Assembly (NCBI GenBank): GCA_035591015.1
Contig: JAXIUW010240284.1
Span: 48,442-112,441, forward strand
Length of the DNA stretch: 64,000 nt
Source: Cephalothrix simula
Lineage: Eukaryota > Nemertea > Palaeonemertea > Archinemertea > Cephalotrichidae
Direction of reading: 5' to 3'
Shown piece after piece: positions 26,549-34,324 of the stretch; the first letter of the stretch is position 1, and the number at the start of each line of letters is the position of its first letter. The notes beneath the pieces are model-generated. The model was given only the letters and a program-made list of their open reading frames with translations, made no database searches and had not been told where the DNA came from. Both the position numbers and the translations under genes were made by a program.

Positions 26549-27001
26549 ATGTTTAGCAATCATAGCCACATATTAGCCGGTGAGGTTTTTAATCGGCTGC
26601 TACAACTTGATGGCGAACTTGGCCATGGCGCAAAAATAGAGCTAGGTTCGGCATTGAATGATGACCCAAACTCTACGCCATGGGTTGGGATTAGAGTGGG
26701 CAAATGTAGTGCCGAGCCGTATCTAATTGGAACATCGGGCTGGAAGGCGAAATCTGAGGTACTTGTCTACGCTCAAGCCGCCAGCCTTCAAGATGATTCA
26801 GATGCCCACGCTAAGCTAGAAATCCTGCAAACTAAGCTGGTTAAGGGATTGCTCTGGCCTAATCAGTATCAATCTCATGGGGCGCAGATTATTAAAATTG
26901 AGGTAGCGCCCTTCAAACAAACCCCAGAGCAAGAAGCACTGTTCATAACTACTGAGCTCTGTTTAACATTTACCTTTATCATTCAAACACATTCAACCTA
27001 A
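26549..27001 (+). CDS. Tail completion/neck protein, Mu gp37-like
   Basis: A 150-residue protein. GIRVGKCSAEPYLIGTSGWKAKSEVLVYAQ and the closing ELCLTFTFIIQT resemble the alpha/beta tail-completion (gpU/gp37-like) proteins that cap the tail tube at the head junction. The place between connector and tube gene is the standard one. The family match is weak and rests mainly on order and size. Confidence 0.5.
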   Translation: MFSNHSHILAGEVFNRLLQLDGELGHGAKIELGSALNDDPNSTPWVGIRVGKCSAEPYLIGTSGWKAKSEVLVYAQAASLQDDSDAHAKLEILQTKLVKGLLWPNQYQSHGAQIIKIEVAPFKQTPEQEALFITTELCLTFTFIIQTHST

Positions 27002-27010
27002 GTAAGCACC

Positions 27011-27982
27011 ATGTATTATTCACAAAGCGGACAACTGGCCTTTGCCTTTCAAACTGCGGCTGATGCAGAAACTACCAGTAATATGATTAATATGCCTATA
27101 GTATCTGAGTCGATTGAAGATAAATTCACACCTCTCTATAACAATAACCTCAGCGGTGGCCTACACCAATCGGTGCTGTACAACGGCCCGCATGAGATTA
27201 GCGGTGAGGTAGTCACTGAACCGTCATTGACTACACTGTACTACATGTTTTCTGCGGCCACTAAGCCATACTCGGGGCATCTAAATAAGATTTCTAGTAA
27301 TTATTCTTATGGTTTTGTGTACAATAAAGATACTACAGATTTTAGTGATAATTTGGCTTTGCATCCATTTACTTTGGGCATTAGGCGTGGTGGCGGCGTT
27401 ACTGATGTTTACTATGATATGCAGGCCACAACCCTACAAATGGAGCTGGCCCACGGTCAAATGCTAACCGCCACTATGGGTGTTGTGGGGCGTAGAAGCT
27501 CCACTAGCAACAATTCACCAAAACTGACTGACAATCAACACGCAGCATTGCCATGGAATTCGTTTCAACTGCATGTAAACAGTCATGAAGTGGCTTACGT
27601 GCGCCAGCTCTCTTTGAAGATAGACAATCAACTTACGGCACTGCACACTATAAGTGGCGGCAACTATCCATATTATATAAAGCGCTCCGGCAATATTAAA
27701 GTGAGCGTTGAGGGTAGCATTATCTATCACAACCGGGATCTACTTAATTATTACTCTAATAATAGTGCCTGTAACTTCACCTTAGTTAGCACTAATCAAG
27801 ATGGCAACCTAAGCCTTAACATCCCCAATATGGTGCTCACTGAGTATTCCCCGCATCTAGAAGGGCAAGGCCTAATTGAGGCAGATTTTAATGCCACGGC
27901 CACCACGCCCCTTGGTTCTAGCCAGCCTCTGTTTAGAGCTGATTTAACATCTACTAAGACTGATGCCTCATCTATAGTCTAA
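27011..27982 (+). CDS. Major tail tube protein
   Basis: A 323-residue beta-rich protein. The pattern SESIEDKFTPLYNN, a Gly/Ser-rich middle, HPFTLGIRRGG, and the near-repeat GSIIYHNRDLLNYYSNN/CNFTLVSTNQDG suggest a two-domain tail tube protein of a long-tailed phage. Its location directly before the frameshifted tail-assembly chaperone is a strong positional clue. It is longer than lambda gpV (246). Confidence 0.65.
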   Translation: MYYSQSGQLAFAFQTAADAETTSNMINMPIVSESIEDKFTPLYNNNLSGGLHQSVLYNGPHEISGEVVTEPSLTTLYYMFSAATKPYSGHLNKISSNYSYGFVYNKDTTDFSDNLALHPFTLGIRRGGGVTDVYYDMQATTLQMELAHGQMLTATMGVVGRRSSTSNNSPKLTDNQHAALPWNSFQLHVNSHEVAYVRQLSLKIDNQLTALHTISGGNYPYYIKRSGNIKVSVEGSIIYHNRDLLNYYSNNSACNFTLVSTNQDGNLSLNIPNMVLTEYSPHLEGQGLIEADFNATATTPLGSSQPLFRADLTSTKTDASSIV

Positions 27983-28133
27983 AGAACTATAAAATCAGTA
28001 AATTAAGCATTATGGTAAGTGCTATAGTAAGCATTATAGTAATTATTATAGTAAGTATAATTCTAAAGTTATTGTTCGGTGATGCTGTTGAATCGGCGTT
28101 GTCGGTAAATCTTAATCATTAACTGCATAAACC
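27983..28133. repeat. Spacer with TATAGTAAG short repeats
   Basis: Between about 28010 and 28060 the words ATGGTAAGTGC, TATAGTAAGCAT, TATAGTAATTAT and TATAGTAAGTAT follow one another. This is the same style of degenerate spacer repeat seen beside housekeeping genes in this window. Confidence 0.6.
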
Positions 28134-28523
28134 ATGGATATAGGATTAAATTGGCGACGCCAACAATCTGAAGTGTGGCCAGATGTAAGCTATGCGCTGC
28201 GACCGCTAAAGGTATGGGCTTTCCAAGAACTAGTTAGCCTCTGGAGTAGCTCTGATGAACATGCTAATTTTAATCAGGTTACCAAGAACTTAGCGGTTAT
28301 ATCTGCGGCTGGGCGTGTTTTTAGTGAGCACGTTCGTAACTTGGAGGGCTTGCATATTATTGATGAGCATAACTCACGTGAGGCCATCTCTATAGAAGCA
28401 CTGACTACCGAAGCACTGTGTGCGCCTCTTGCCGCTGAGATAATTGAGCGGCTAATTTCAATATCTAACTTAGGGGATGAAGAAGAAAAAAACTCCGCCG
28501 GGCAGTCAGACGCTGGAGCTTAG
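28134..28523 (+). CDS. Tail assembly chaperone, short form (gpG-like)
   Basis: A 129-residue acidic helical protein (MDIGLNWRRQQSEVW..., EALCAPLAAEIIERLISISNL). It lies between the tail tube and tape measure genes, where the G-type chaperone that coats the tape measure is always found. Its last codons include the slippery heptamer at 28487-28493, so it is also the first part of a longer frameshift product. Confidence 0.72.
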   Translation: MDIGLNWRRQQSEVWPDVSYALRPLKVWAFQELVSLWSSSDEHANFNQVTKNLAVISAAGRVFSEHVRNLEGLHIIDEHNSREAISIEALTTEALCAPLAAEIIERLISISNLGDEEEKNSAGQSDAGA

Positions 28524-28753
28524 GCCTTACAATAGATGCCAAGCCCCGATTGGCTGCCCAAAATTGTGCATACTGGATTAGTTGGTTTACTCTTTGCCAC
28601 CAGCTAATAGATGAAAATTGGATTAGATTAGAATGGCCTACAGCTAGTCCGCTGCTTGAGCAGCCAACGCTGTTGGTCAAAATATTCACATGTATACAGG
28701 ATGAGTGGAATACCCTCCGCAAAAACAAGCTCAATCAGCAAGTTAGGCGTTAG
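28134..28753 (+). CDS. Tail assembly chaperone, -1 frameshift form (gpGT-like)
   Basis: If ribosomes slip by -1 on A AAA AAC (28487-28493), reading resumes at 28493 and stays open to TAG at 28751-28753. This gives a fusion of 120 plus 86 residues. The downstream part (NCAYWISWFTLCHQLIDEN, then KNKLNQQVRR) is the T-like extension; its own ATG at 28550 has no good ribosome-binding site. The zero frame at the heptamer is exactly X XXY YYZ. This is the lambda G/GT arrangement, here inferred from sequence. Confidence 0.78.
28487..28493 (+). other. Programmed -1 ribosomal frameshift site
   Basis: The heptamer A AAA AAC lies in the zero frame of the chaperone gene (codons GAA AAA AAC), ten codons before its TAG. 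A short CTCC...GGAG pairing begins at 28493; it is weak and may not be the stimulator. Confidence 0.78.
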
Positions 28754-29492
28754 ATTAATCTTAGGTGGGCTGTGTATGATGCTCAGCAGCTTAATTTTGG
28801 GCTGCACAACCACGGTATCAACGGTGATTTTGGTGCCTTTGGCTGCAGAACAAACAACAGATTCGCTGACTGTAGCCCCTAATCGCAATGGAAACAACCT
28901 GGGCACTTTTAATGCGTTTCGCAGCACCTCAACGGCGACTCTAATTACTCGTGAGCTGGTTGACAAACTACAACAAGAGAATAATCGGATGTTGCAACGT
29001 TCGCCTGCAGAAATTGAGGCCGTAACCGCCAGCATTGATGAGTTTTTTGATCAATATGTTCTATTCTATGGTCGCTTTATCAGCGATTTTTCGCATGGCG
29101 CAAAGCTAGACTGGTACGATGTCGGCCATATCTATCTTATTGACGACAAGGGCGACAAGTATTTGCCAGAGCTGATAATTGATGCCACTGAACAAAATGA
29201 AGACTTGCGCCTTAAATACCAACATGTACTGATTAGAAATCAAGCCTTCCTTGAACCCAAGCAAGAAGATAGCCTTATCGGTAATTCGTACTTTGGTGCA
29301 GCATGGTTAATTTTTCCGAGGCAAGCTATTAGTTCTCAAGTACGAATGCTGGCCTTAAACTTTGTGGCCTTTCAACGCTTAGCTATCTTTACGTGGTTGT
29401 TTGATAAAGACTATAAAATCAATGCTCCACAGCTAGATAACTCTGCCAGAGGTGGCCTCCCCAGACTTTGGCGTGCTCCTGACAATAATTAG
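28701..29492 (+). CDS. Putative lipoprotein encoded within the tail operon
   Basis: A 263-residue protein from ATG 28701, overlapping the chaperone fusion end. The N-terminus is a lipoprotein signal: a basic start, hydrophobic core (VRLILGGLCMMLSSLIL) and lipobox LILGC before TTTVS. The mature part has a Ser/Thr/Asn-rich linker and then a globular alpha/beta region (FYGRFISDFSHGAKLDWYDVGHIYLIDDKGDKY, then SYFGAAWLIFPRQAIS). I do not recognise the family. A lipoprotein between chaperone and tape measure is unusual and suggests a cell-envelope role such as exclusion or particle release. Confidence 0.65.
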   Translation: MSGIPSAKTSSISKLGVRLILGGLCMMLSSLILGCTTTVSTVILVPLAAEQTTDSLTVAPNRNGNNLGTFNAFRSTSTATLITRELVDKLQQENNRMLQRSPAEIEAVTASIDEFFDQYVLFYGRFISDFSHGAKLDWYDVGHIYLIDDKGDKYLPELIIDATEQNEDLRLKYQHVLIRNQAFLEPKQEDSLIGNSYFGAAWLIFPRQAISSQVRMLALNFVAFQRLAIFTWLFDKDYKINAPQLDNSARGGLPRLWRAPDNN

Positions 29493-29512
29493 TATCTCTA
29501 TAATTGCTAGAA

Positions 29513-30622
29513 ATGGTTTCATCAACAATGCCGCAACTATCGCAGTTGCCAAAGGATAATTCTGCGCTTGATGCAGTTCACAAGACCTTTGGCAAAATCA
29601 GAATATCCAGTCAACTAACCCGGCAATCATTGCTAGAGTCTGGTAAAAAGCTATCTCAATTCAAGGATTTATCCTTGAATGCTGGAGAATCTACCGCTCA
29701 ATCCTTAGCAAACATAACTGCAGCCATTCAGTCTAGCGGAGCAGCAATGCGTAACTCAATTAATGATGCTGGCTACGCGGTCCAAAATATCCAAAGTGGC
29801 ACAACTCAGCAATTAAGTCTATCAATACAGCAGTTAAGCGATTTTGGAGACTTATTGTCTGACTTTCAGCTACAAAACTTGCTTAATGCTGAAGAACGTC
29901 TTAGTGCTAGCTCTGAGCGTCTCTTTATGAGTCAACAGCGCATGTCTGAGCGCACGGCAAATAGCCAACGGCAGCTAAACAATCAGATGGCCGTTGACAA
30001 TAAGGCGCATTATGATCAAATGGGCGTAACCATAAAAAATGCCCATAATCTGTGGGCAACGTCTATGGCAGGCTATCTTAGTGCCAATGCCAGTGCCTAT
30101 AAAACATATAACTCAAAGTTGGTTTCTTCTTCAAAAACTACCAATAAAAAACTATCGGCCCAACTAAAGCTCAGCTCAGTTGCTCAAAGCATCATGAATG
30201 CTTATACAGCGGCTAACAAGACTATGGCCGCTTATCCTGCGCCACTAGCGCAAGTAATGAGTGCCATCGTGCTGGCCAAAGCTCTAGATAATGTTAGTAA
30301 AATTCAATCGGTAGCGGCGGCTCATGGCGGACTGACTAACGTTCCGCATGAAGAAACCTATTTGCTGCAACGTGGTGAACGAGTGCTTAGCCCCAACCAA
30401 AACCGTGATCTAACTCAATTCATGTCGTCATCGCCTCGTAGCGGAGGTGCTCGCATAGATACAGTCAATATCCACGTACTAGAAAATGTGGATAATGCTG
30501 ATTCTCTACTAGAAATAGAGCCAGACAGATTACGTGTTCTAGTGGCTGAAAAGATTGTTCCGGCACTCAACGCTTTGCAAACTATGGGGTTATACAATCC
30601 ACAGGAAACCCGCACTAATTAA
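29513..30622 (+). CDS. Tape measure protein, short
   Basis: About 369 residues from ATG 29513, Ala/Gln/Ser-rich and helical throughout, with many coiled-coil-like stretches. The C-terminal AAHGGLTNVPHEETYLLQRGERVLSPNQN is the segment commonly seen at the end of phage tape measures. In long-tailed phages, tail length scales with tape-measure length at about 1.5 angstrom per residue, so this one predicts a short tail of roughly 55 nm. Two hydrophobic segments (AQVMSAIVLAKAL and around AAIQSSGAA) are modest. Confidence 0.75.
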   Translation: MVSSTMPQLSQLPKDNSALDAVHKTFGKIRISSQLTRQSLLESGKKLSQFKDLSLNAGESTAQSLANITAAIQSSGAAMRNSINDAGYAVQNIQSGTTQQLSLSIQQLSDFGDLLSDFQLQNLLNAEERLSASSERLFMSQQRMSERTANSQRQLNNQMAVDNKAHYDQMGVTIKNAHNLWATSMAGYLSANASAYKTYNSKLVSSSKTTNKKLSAQLKLSSVAQSIMNAYTAANKTMAAYPAPLAQVMSAIVLAKALDNVSKIQSVAAAHGGLTNVPHEETYLLQRGERVLSPNQNRDLTQFMSSSPRSGGARIDTVNIHVLENVDNADSLLEIEPDRLRVLVAEKIVPALNALQTMGLYNPQETRTN

Positions 30623-30624
30623 CT

Positions 30625-32685
30625 ATGACCGATGATTGGGTAATCAACCCTCCGCAGCATAAATTTACCATCGGTAGTAGCGACTACTCTGACTATGTTC
30701 TCAGCTGGCCGGCCTTACAGAAAAGTCAGTCTGGTCTACGCCTTGACACTATGTTTGTTGAACTGGCCGAGAGCAAAGATCTACTTGCATACTTAAACCA
30801 ACCCAACCAACTGCCTTTAAGCTGCGCCATGGGTTACGTGCATAACAGTCAATACAAAACCATAATGCGTGGCAGCGTAGACAGCATATTATTTAATCAT
30901 AGTCAGCAAAGACTGCGCCTCAAGGTCAGTAATCCCATAAGCAAGTTACTACAAGTAACTTTAGGCTCTTCAGGCAGTGTTTTAGATTTATCATCATCAA
31001 GCATTACTCCAGCCGACTTAACTTGGAAGTTACTCACAGAAAAAGCCGGCTTTGACAGCAGAACGGATAGCTCAAATACAGATATAGACTACTCTAGCTG
31101 GCTGGCATGGCGTAATTATAATCTAGCGATGTCAAGTACTTGTCGAGCATACTTTAGCGGTGAAAGTATTTATGAGGTTATTGATAGCCTGCTCAGCATT
31201 GAAGACGTTAACGGCTCATTTCAAGATAAAATGCGCTTTACGTTGCTTAATAACGACTTTGAGACTGTTGCTAATCAAATTAATTATGCAGAACTGATCA
31301 ATCTAGGTTATGAAGTCAGCCTTGACCACGTCTACAACCTGTTTACCATCAATCACTTACAACCAGGTTTTGATATTCCACCGTATCCGCATAAAACTAC
31401 CTTCAGCAATTCAGAATCGATGCTTAGTTATGGTATACGCCCTAAAAACTATTCTCTGAAAGGGTTTTGGTATGAAAATCTAAGCATTCCAATTGCTGCC
31501 CAAACTCAGAGCTACACACAACCGTCAACTAGATATAGAATATCGTTACCAATGCATATAGGCATAGATATGTCTATTGGCGAAACTTTAAGTATTGCCA
31601 AGAATAGCAATTACATACATCCCCATGCTCTGCGTATTTTAGAGAACAAAACAGAACCCAAGGTGGGCCTAACATCGCTTGTGCTAGAAAGAGCGCAGCG
31701 CAAGGCGTGGCAGGTTATTGGCAAAAATGCTGGCAACTATGTTATAAAACCCGGCTCATTAACAGAGATAGACAGCGGTCATTATCTGGCTATTGCCGAT
31801 TTTGGTCACTACCTACTGCGCAGTGAAGGTCTTGAGAAACCTTTTGCTAAAGATAAAAGCAATCTTAATCCAGATCAAATACTGTTCATGGGCAATGGTA
31901 CCGTAGTGGCTATGAGTGGCAGAGGCTCGCTAGAGGCAAGTGTCTCAACCGATAATGGCAAGAGTTTTACACCAGCCAAGGTTCCACCCTATAAATATGG
32001 GTATACCATAAAACACCTAGCACAGGTGTCATCAAATACCTGCATAGCCGACTATTCTTGGGGTAATGTGCTTATATCTAATGACCAAGGGAAAAATTGG
32101 AAAACTCATCAGGCCTTAGGTTATGAATATGGCTTTACACACTTTATAAAGCCTGATGCGCAGCGATTATGGGGTTGGGCATCAAAACTTGATGCTAGCC
32201 AAACATTAATCATGGAAAGCATTGATGAAGGCCAAAACTGGCAAACAAAATTTACCTTACCGGGCGATAATAAAGGCCATGTAACAGATTGCTTTAGAGT
32301 AAACAGTGGTTATATTTTTGCGTTTGATGGAGAACAAAACCGAGGCATGTATCGGCTGACTTATGATATTGATCAACATACAGTGCCGCAAAGTCTCTCA
32401 GTTACTAAAGTAACTGCACAGTCAGTTTTATTTACCAGCATGGTTGATGTTTCGTCAACTCTTTGGAGTTGTTCACGTTACGGCAAATTAAAAAATGCAG
32501 ATATTTATCAATCTAAGAATGATGGTCAAAGCTGGTCATTATTTGACTATGCTCCTGATCATGAAATGGAGCTGGTAGATGCTCAATCAAATCAAGTGCT
32601 GGGCTTGGCCGGCCATAGCGGTTTAGATTCTGCGTACTCATACTGGACAAAGTGGCGTGATCGGTATTTGTCGCTGCCATCCTAA
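30625..32685 (+). CDS. Tail-tip protein with C-terminal Asp-box beta-propeller
   Basis: A 686-residue protein. Residues 1-350 are a structural tail-tip/baseplate-hub-like part (beta-rich, LKVSNPISKLLQVTLG, then SLPMHIGIDMSIGETL). Residues about 360-680 hold four Asp-box motifs (S-x-D-x-G-x-x-W/F): STDNGKSF about 441, SNDQGKNW about 485, SIDEGQNW about 532 and SKNDGQSW about 629. Such repeats form BNR/sialidase-type beta-propellers that bind or cut glycans. The catalytic residues of true sialidases were not found, so binding is the likelier role. It starts two bases after the tape measure stop. Confidence 0.7.
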   Translation: MTDDWVINPPQHKFTIGSSDYSDYVLSWPALQKSQSGLRLDTMFVELAESKDLLAYLNQPNQLPLSCAMGYVHNSQYKTIMRGSVDSILFNHSQQRLRLKVSNPISKLLQVTLGSSGSVLDLSSSSITPADLTWKLLTEKAGFDSRTDSSNTDIDYSSWLAWRNYNLAMSSTCRAYFSGESIYEVIDSLLSIEDVNGSFQDKMRFTLLNNDFETVANQINYAELINLGYEVSLDHVYNLFTINHLQPGFDIPPYPHKTTFSNSESMLSYGIRPKNYSLKGFWYENLSIPIAAQTQSYTQPSTRYRISLPMHIGIDMSIGETLSIAKNSNYIHPHALRILENKTEPKVGLTSLVLERAQRKAWQVIGKNAGNYVIKPGSLTEIDSGHYLAIADFGHYLLRSEGLEKPFAKDKSNLNPDQILFMGNGTVVAMSGRGSLEASVSTDNGKSFTPAKVPPYKYGYTIKHLAQVSSNTCIADYSWGNVLISNDQGKNWKTHQALGYEYGFTHFIKPDAQRLWGWASKLDASQTLIMESIDEGQNWQTKFTLPGDNKGHVTDCFRVNSGYIFAFDGEQNRGMYRLTYDIDQHTVPQSLSVTKVTAQSVLFTSMVDVSSTLWSCSRYGKLKNADIYQSKNDGQSWSLFDYAPDHEMELVDAQSNQVLGLAGHSGLDSAYSYWTKWRDRYLSLPS

Positions 32686-32730
32686 CTTACGTCTCCATCT
32701 ATTTACCTAATTAATTTAACCAGAAGCATC

Positions 32731-33123
32731 ATGAACTTTAAGCTGTGGAAAAAAGAGCTTGGTGAAAAAAGTGCTATAACCATCCGTCCATTGTGGTCAT
32801 TCAAAGAAGACGGCAGACTGATTGATGCACAACTACGCTCGCTAGAAGGCCGTCTTTTCAATTATGTGTGGGGAAGCTATCGCACCTTCAAAATACCGCT
32901 AAAGTTTGTAGATTCGCAGCAACGCAACATCCTTACCGAGTGGTGGAAGAAGCAAAGCCTACTTACGCTGCAAATAACTACTGAAAATGGAAAGAAAGAC
33001 CTTATATACTGTCGCCTACTTAATAAAAGCCTGCCATTATCGGGCTTAAGCATTCCCTACACAGAACTTTATGAAGGCGAACTACAGCTTGAAGAAGTCT
33101 ATGCCTCTAGCTCTAGCAATTAA
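32731..33123 (+). CDS. Small tail-tip protein, last gene of the phage-derived module
   Basis: A 130-residue protein with FKIPLKFVDSQQRNILTEWWKKQSLLTL and a Ser-rich C-terminus. It looks like a beta-sandwich minor tail protein, but I cannot name the family. It is on the same strand as the module, and after a 49-bp gap the tatB-like gene begins. No lysis gene follows. Confidence 0.5.
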   Translation: MNFKLWKKELGEKSAITIRPLWSFKEDGRLIDAQLRSLEGRLFNYVWGSYRTFKIPLKFVDSQQRNILTEWWKKQSLLTLQITTENGKKDLIYCRLLNKSLPLSGLSIPYTELYEGELQLEEVYASSSSN

Positions 33124-33172
33124 TATCTAATACCACCAATATATGCTAAGCTAGCGGTAGCGGAGGTTAATT

Positions 33173-33433
33173 ATGTTTGGAATGGGCTTCAATGAAATTC
33201 TGTTGATTACCATCATCGGGTTGATAGTCATTGGTCCACGCCAACTGCCAGAATTAGCTCGCACTATTGGTCAGTTACTAGCCAAATTCCGCCGTACATC
33301 CAATGAGTTCCGTGACATGGTCAACCATGAAGTCCACGGCCATGAACTTAGAAAAGCTGAGCTACAAATTAAAGAAGTGGCCAGCAGTATTGAAAAAGAA
33401 ATTAAAAATCCCCTAGAAAAAGACCATAGCTAA
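33173..33433 (+). CDS. tatB: Sec-independent protein translocase subunit, TatB-like
   Basis: An 86-residue single-span membrane protein of the twin-arginine export system. GFNEILLITIIGLIVIGPRQLPELART gives the N-terminal helix and the hinge GP motif. The extended amphipathic helix with FRDMVNHEVHGHELRKAEL and the acidic-residue placement favour TatB over TatA, though the family boundary is not sharp. The ribosome-binding site is GGAGG at 33162-33166. No tatC or tatA is adjacent. Confidence 0.82.
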   Translation: MFGMGFNEILLITIIGLIVIGPRQLPELARTIGQLLAKFRRTSNEFRDMVNHEVHGHELRKAELQIKEVASSIEKEIKNPLEKDHS

Positions 33434-33482
33434 GTTATGGTCACCAGCCATCCGAGCCATAACTAGCTAAGTCTAGTTAGCT
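33433..33482. terminator. Possible bidirectional terminator between tatB and rpmA
   Basis: Two hairpins lie between convergent genes: AGTTATGG (33433-33440) with CCATAACT (33457-33464), then AGCTAA (33465-33470) with TTAGCT (33477-33482). Neither is followed by a T-run. Confidence 0.3.
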
Positions 33483-33760
33483 GCTGACAATCCAGCTGCC
33501 GCATCATCTGCCGGAGTAACACCAATATAGCGTCTATTGCCACGCTTGGTGTAAAACCGCACCTTGCCATCGCAAAGAGCGAACAAGGTAAAATCTTTGC
33601 CTTGACCAACGTTTTCTCCAGCATGATAAGTGCTACCACGTTGTCGTGTCAATATATTGCCTGCCCGCACAAATTCGCTTCCATAGCGCTTCAAACCCAA
33701 TCGTTTGCCGATTGAATCTCTACCGTTGCGTGAGCTACCACCAGCCTTCTTGTGTGCCAT
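33473..33760 (-). CDS. rpmA: 50S ribosomal protein L27
   Basis: 95 residues. It begins [16 protein letters not shown] and continues [15 protein letters not shown] and [21 protein letters not shown], all hallmark L27 text; the N-terminus reaches the peptidyl-transferase centre. It shares one base with the rplU stop. The usual obgE does not follow on this strand. Confidence 0.98.
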   Translation of the reverse strand: MAHKKAGGSSRNGRDSIGKRLGLKRYGSEFVRAGNILTRQRGSTYHAGENVGQGKDFTLFALCDGKVRFYTKRGNRRYIGVTPADDAAAGLSAAN

Positions 33761-34089
33761 TATTGCTCCGTACTGTCTATGCTTATTATCTCAATTTTGG
33801 TTAAATCTTGACGATGGCCACGGATACGCCGAAAGCCTTTTCTGCGCTTTTGCTTAAAGATTATCACCTTAGGGCCTCTAAAGTGCGCTAGCACCTTGCC
33901 CTTAACGGTTACTCCACTTACAGCCGGAGCACCGACCACAGCCTCGCCGTCATTATTCTTAAAATATAAAACATCTCCAAGCTCTAGCTCGTCACCCTCG
34001 GCAAGAGGCAAACGATTAACATTGATAACCGCACCGGTTTCAACTGCATATTGACTAGAGCCAGATCTTACCACTGCATACTCACCCAT
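33760..34089 (-). CDS. rplU: 50S ribosomal protein L21
   Basis: A 109-residue L21 protein with [19 protein letters not shown] at the N-terminus and the rRNA-binding [24 protein letters not shown] at the C-terminus. It is first in the rplU-rpmA operon, followed directly by L27. The region upstream holds short repeats of the word ATTATCTAAA. Confidence 0.98.
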   Translation of the reverse strand: MGEYAVVRSGSSQYAVETGAVINVNRLPLAEGDELELGDVLYFKNNDGEAVVGAPAVSGVTVKGKVLAHFRGPKVIIFKQKRRKGFRRIRGHRQDLTKIEIISIDSTEQ

Positions 34090-34248
34090 AATCCAACCCC
34101 GTACTAAAAATTATCTAAAAATTATCTAAACTTCAAAATATATCTAAAATAGCAATGTGTTGCTTACAATTTGGTGATAAGTCTCTACCGGTCAGGCTTA
34201 TAATTATCACGCAACACAGCCATAATAAATAGCACAACTAGGGTGGGT

Positions 34249-34277
34249 TTGACAATTCGTTAAAAAGAAAATATCAC
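34249..34277 (+). promoter_or_regulatory. Candidate promoter of the outer-membrane protein gene
   Basis: TTGACA at 34249-34254, 17 bases, then TATCAC at 34272-34277, about 48 bases before the ATG. The -35 is perfect and the -10 partial. Confidence 0.35.
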
Positions 34278-34324
34278 CTATAAGCTATACTACTACGATA
34301 ATTTGATTATTAAACAGGCAATTC

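Noticed and set aside
28550-28753. Independent 67-residue gene starting at ATG 28550
   Set aside because: No ribosome-binding site is present and the frame is open back to the slippery heptamer, so it is better read as the frameshift extension.
17353-33123. A complete Mu-like transposable prophage
   Set aside because: Several head genes are Mu-like, but no transposase, MuB, repressor, lysis genes or terminal repeats are present, and the tail is not of the contractile Mu kind (no sheath gene).
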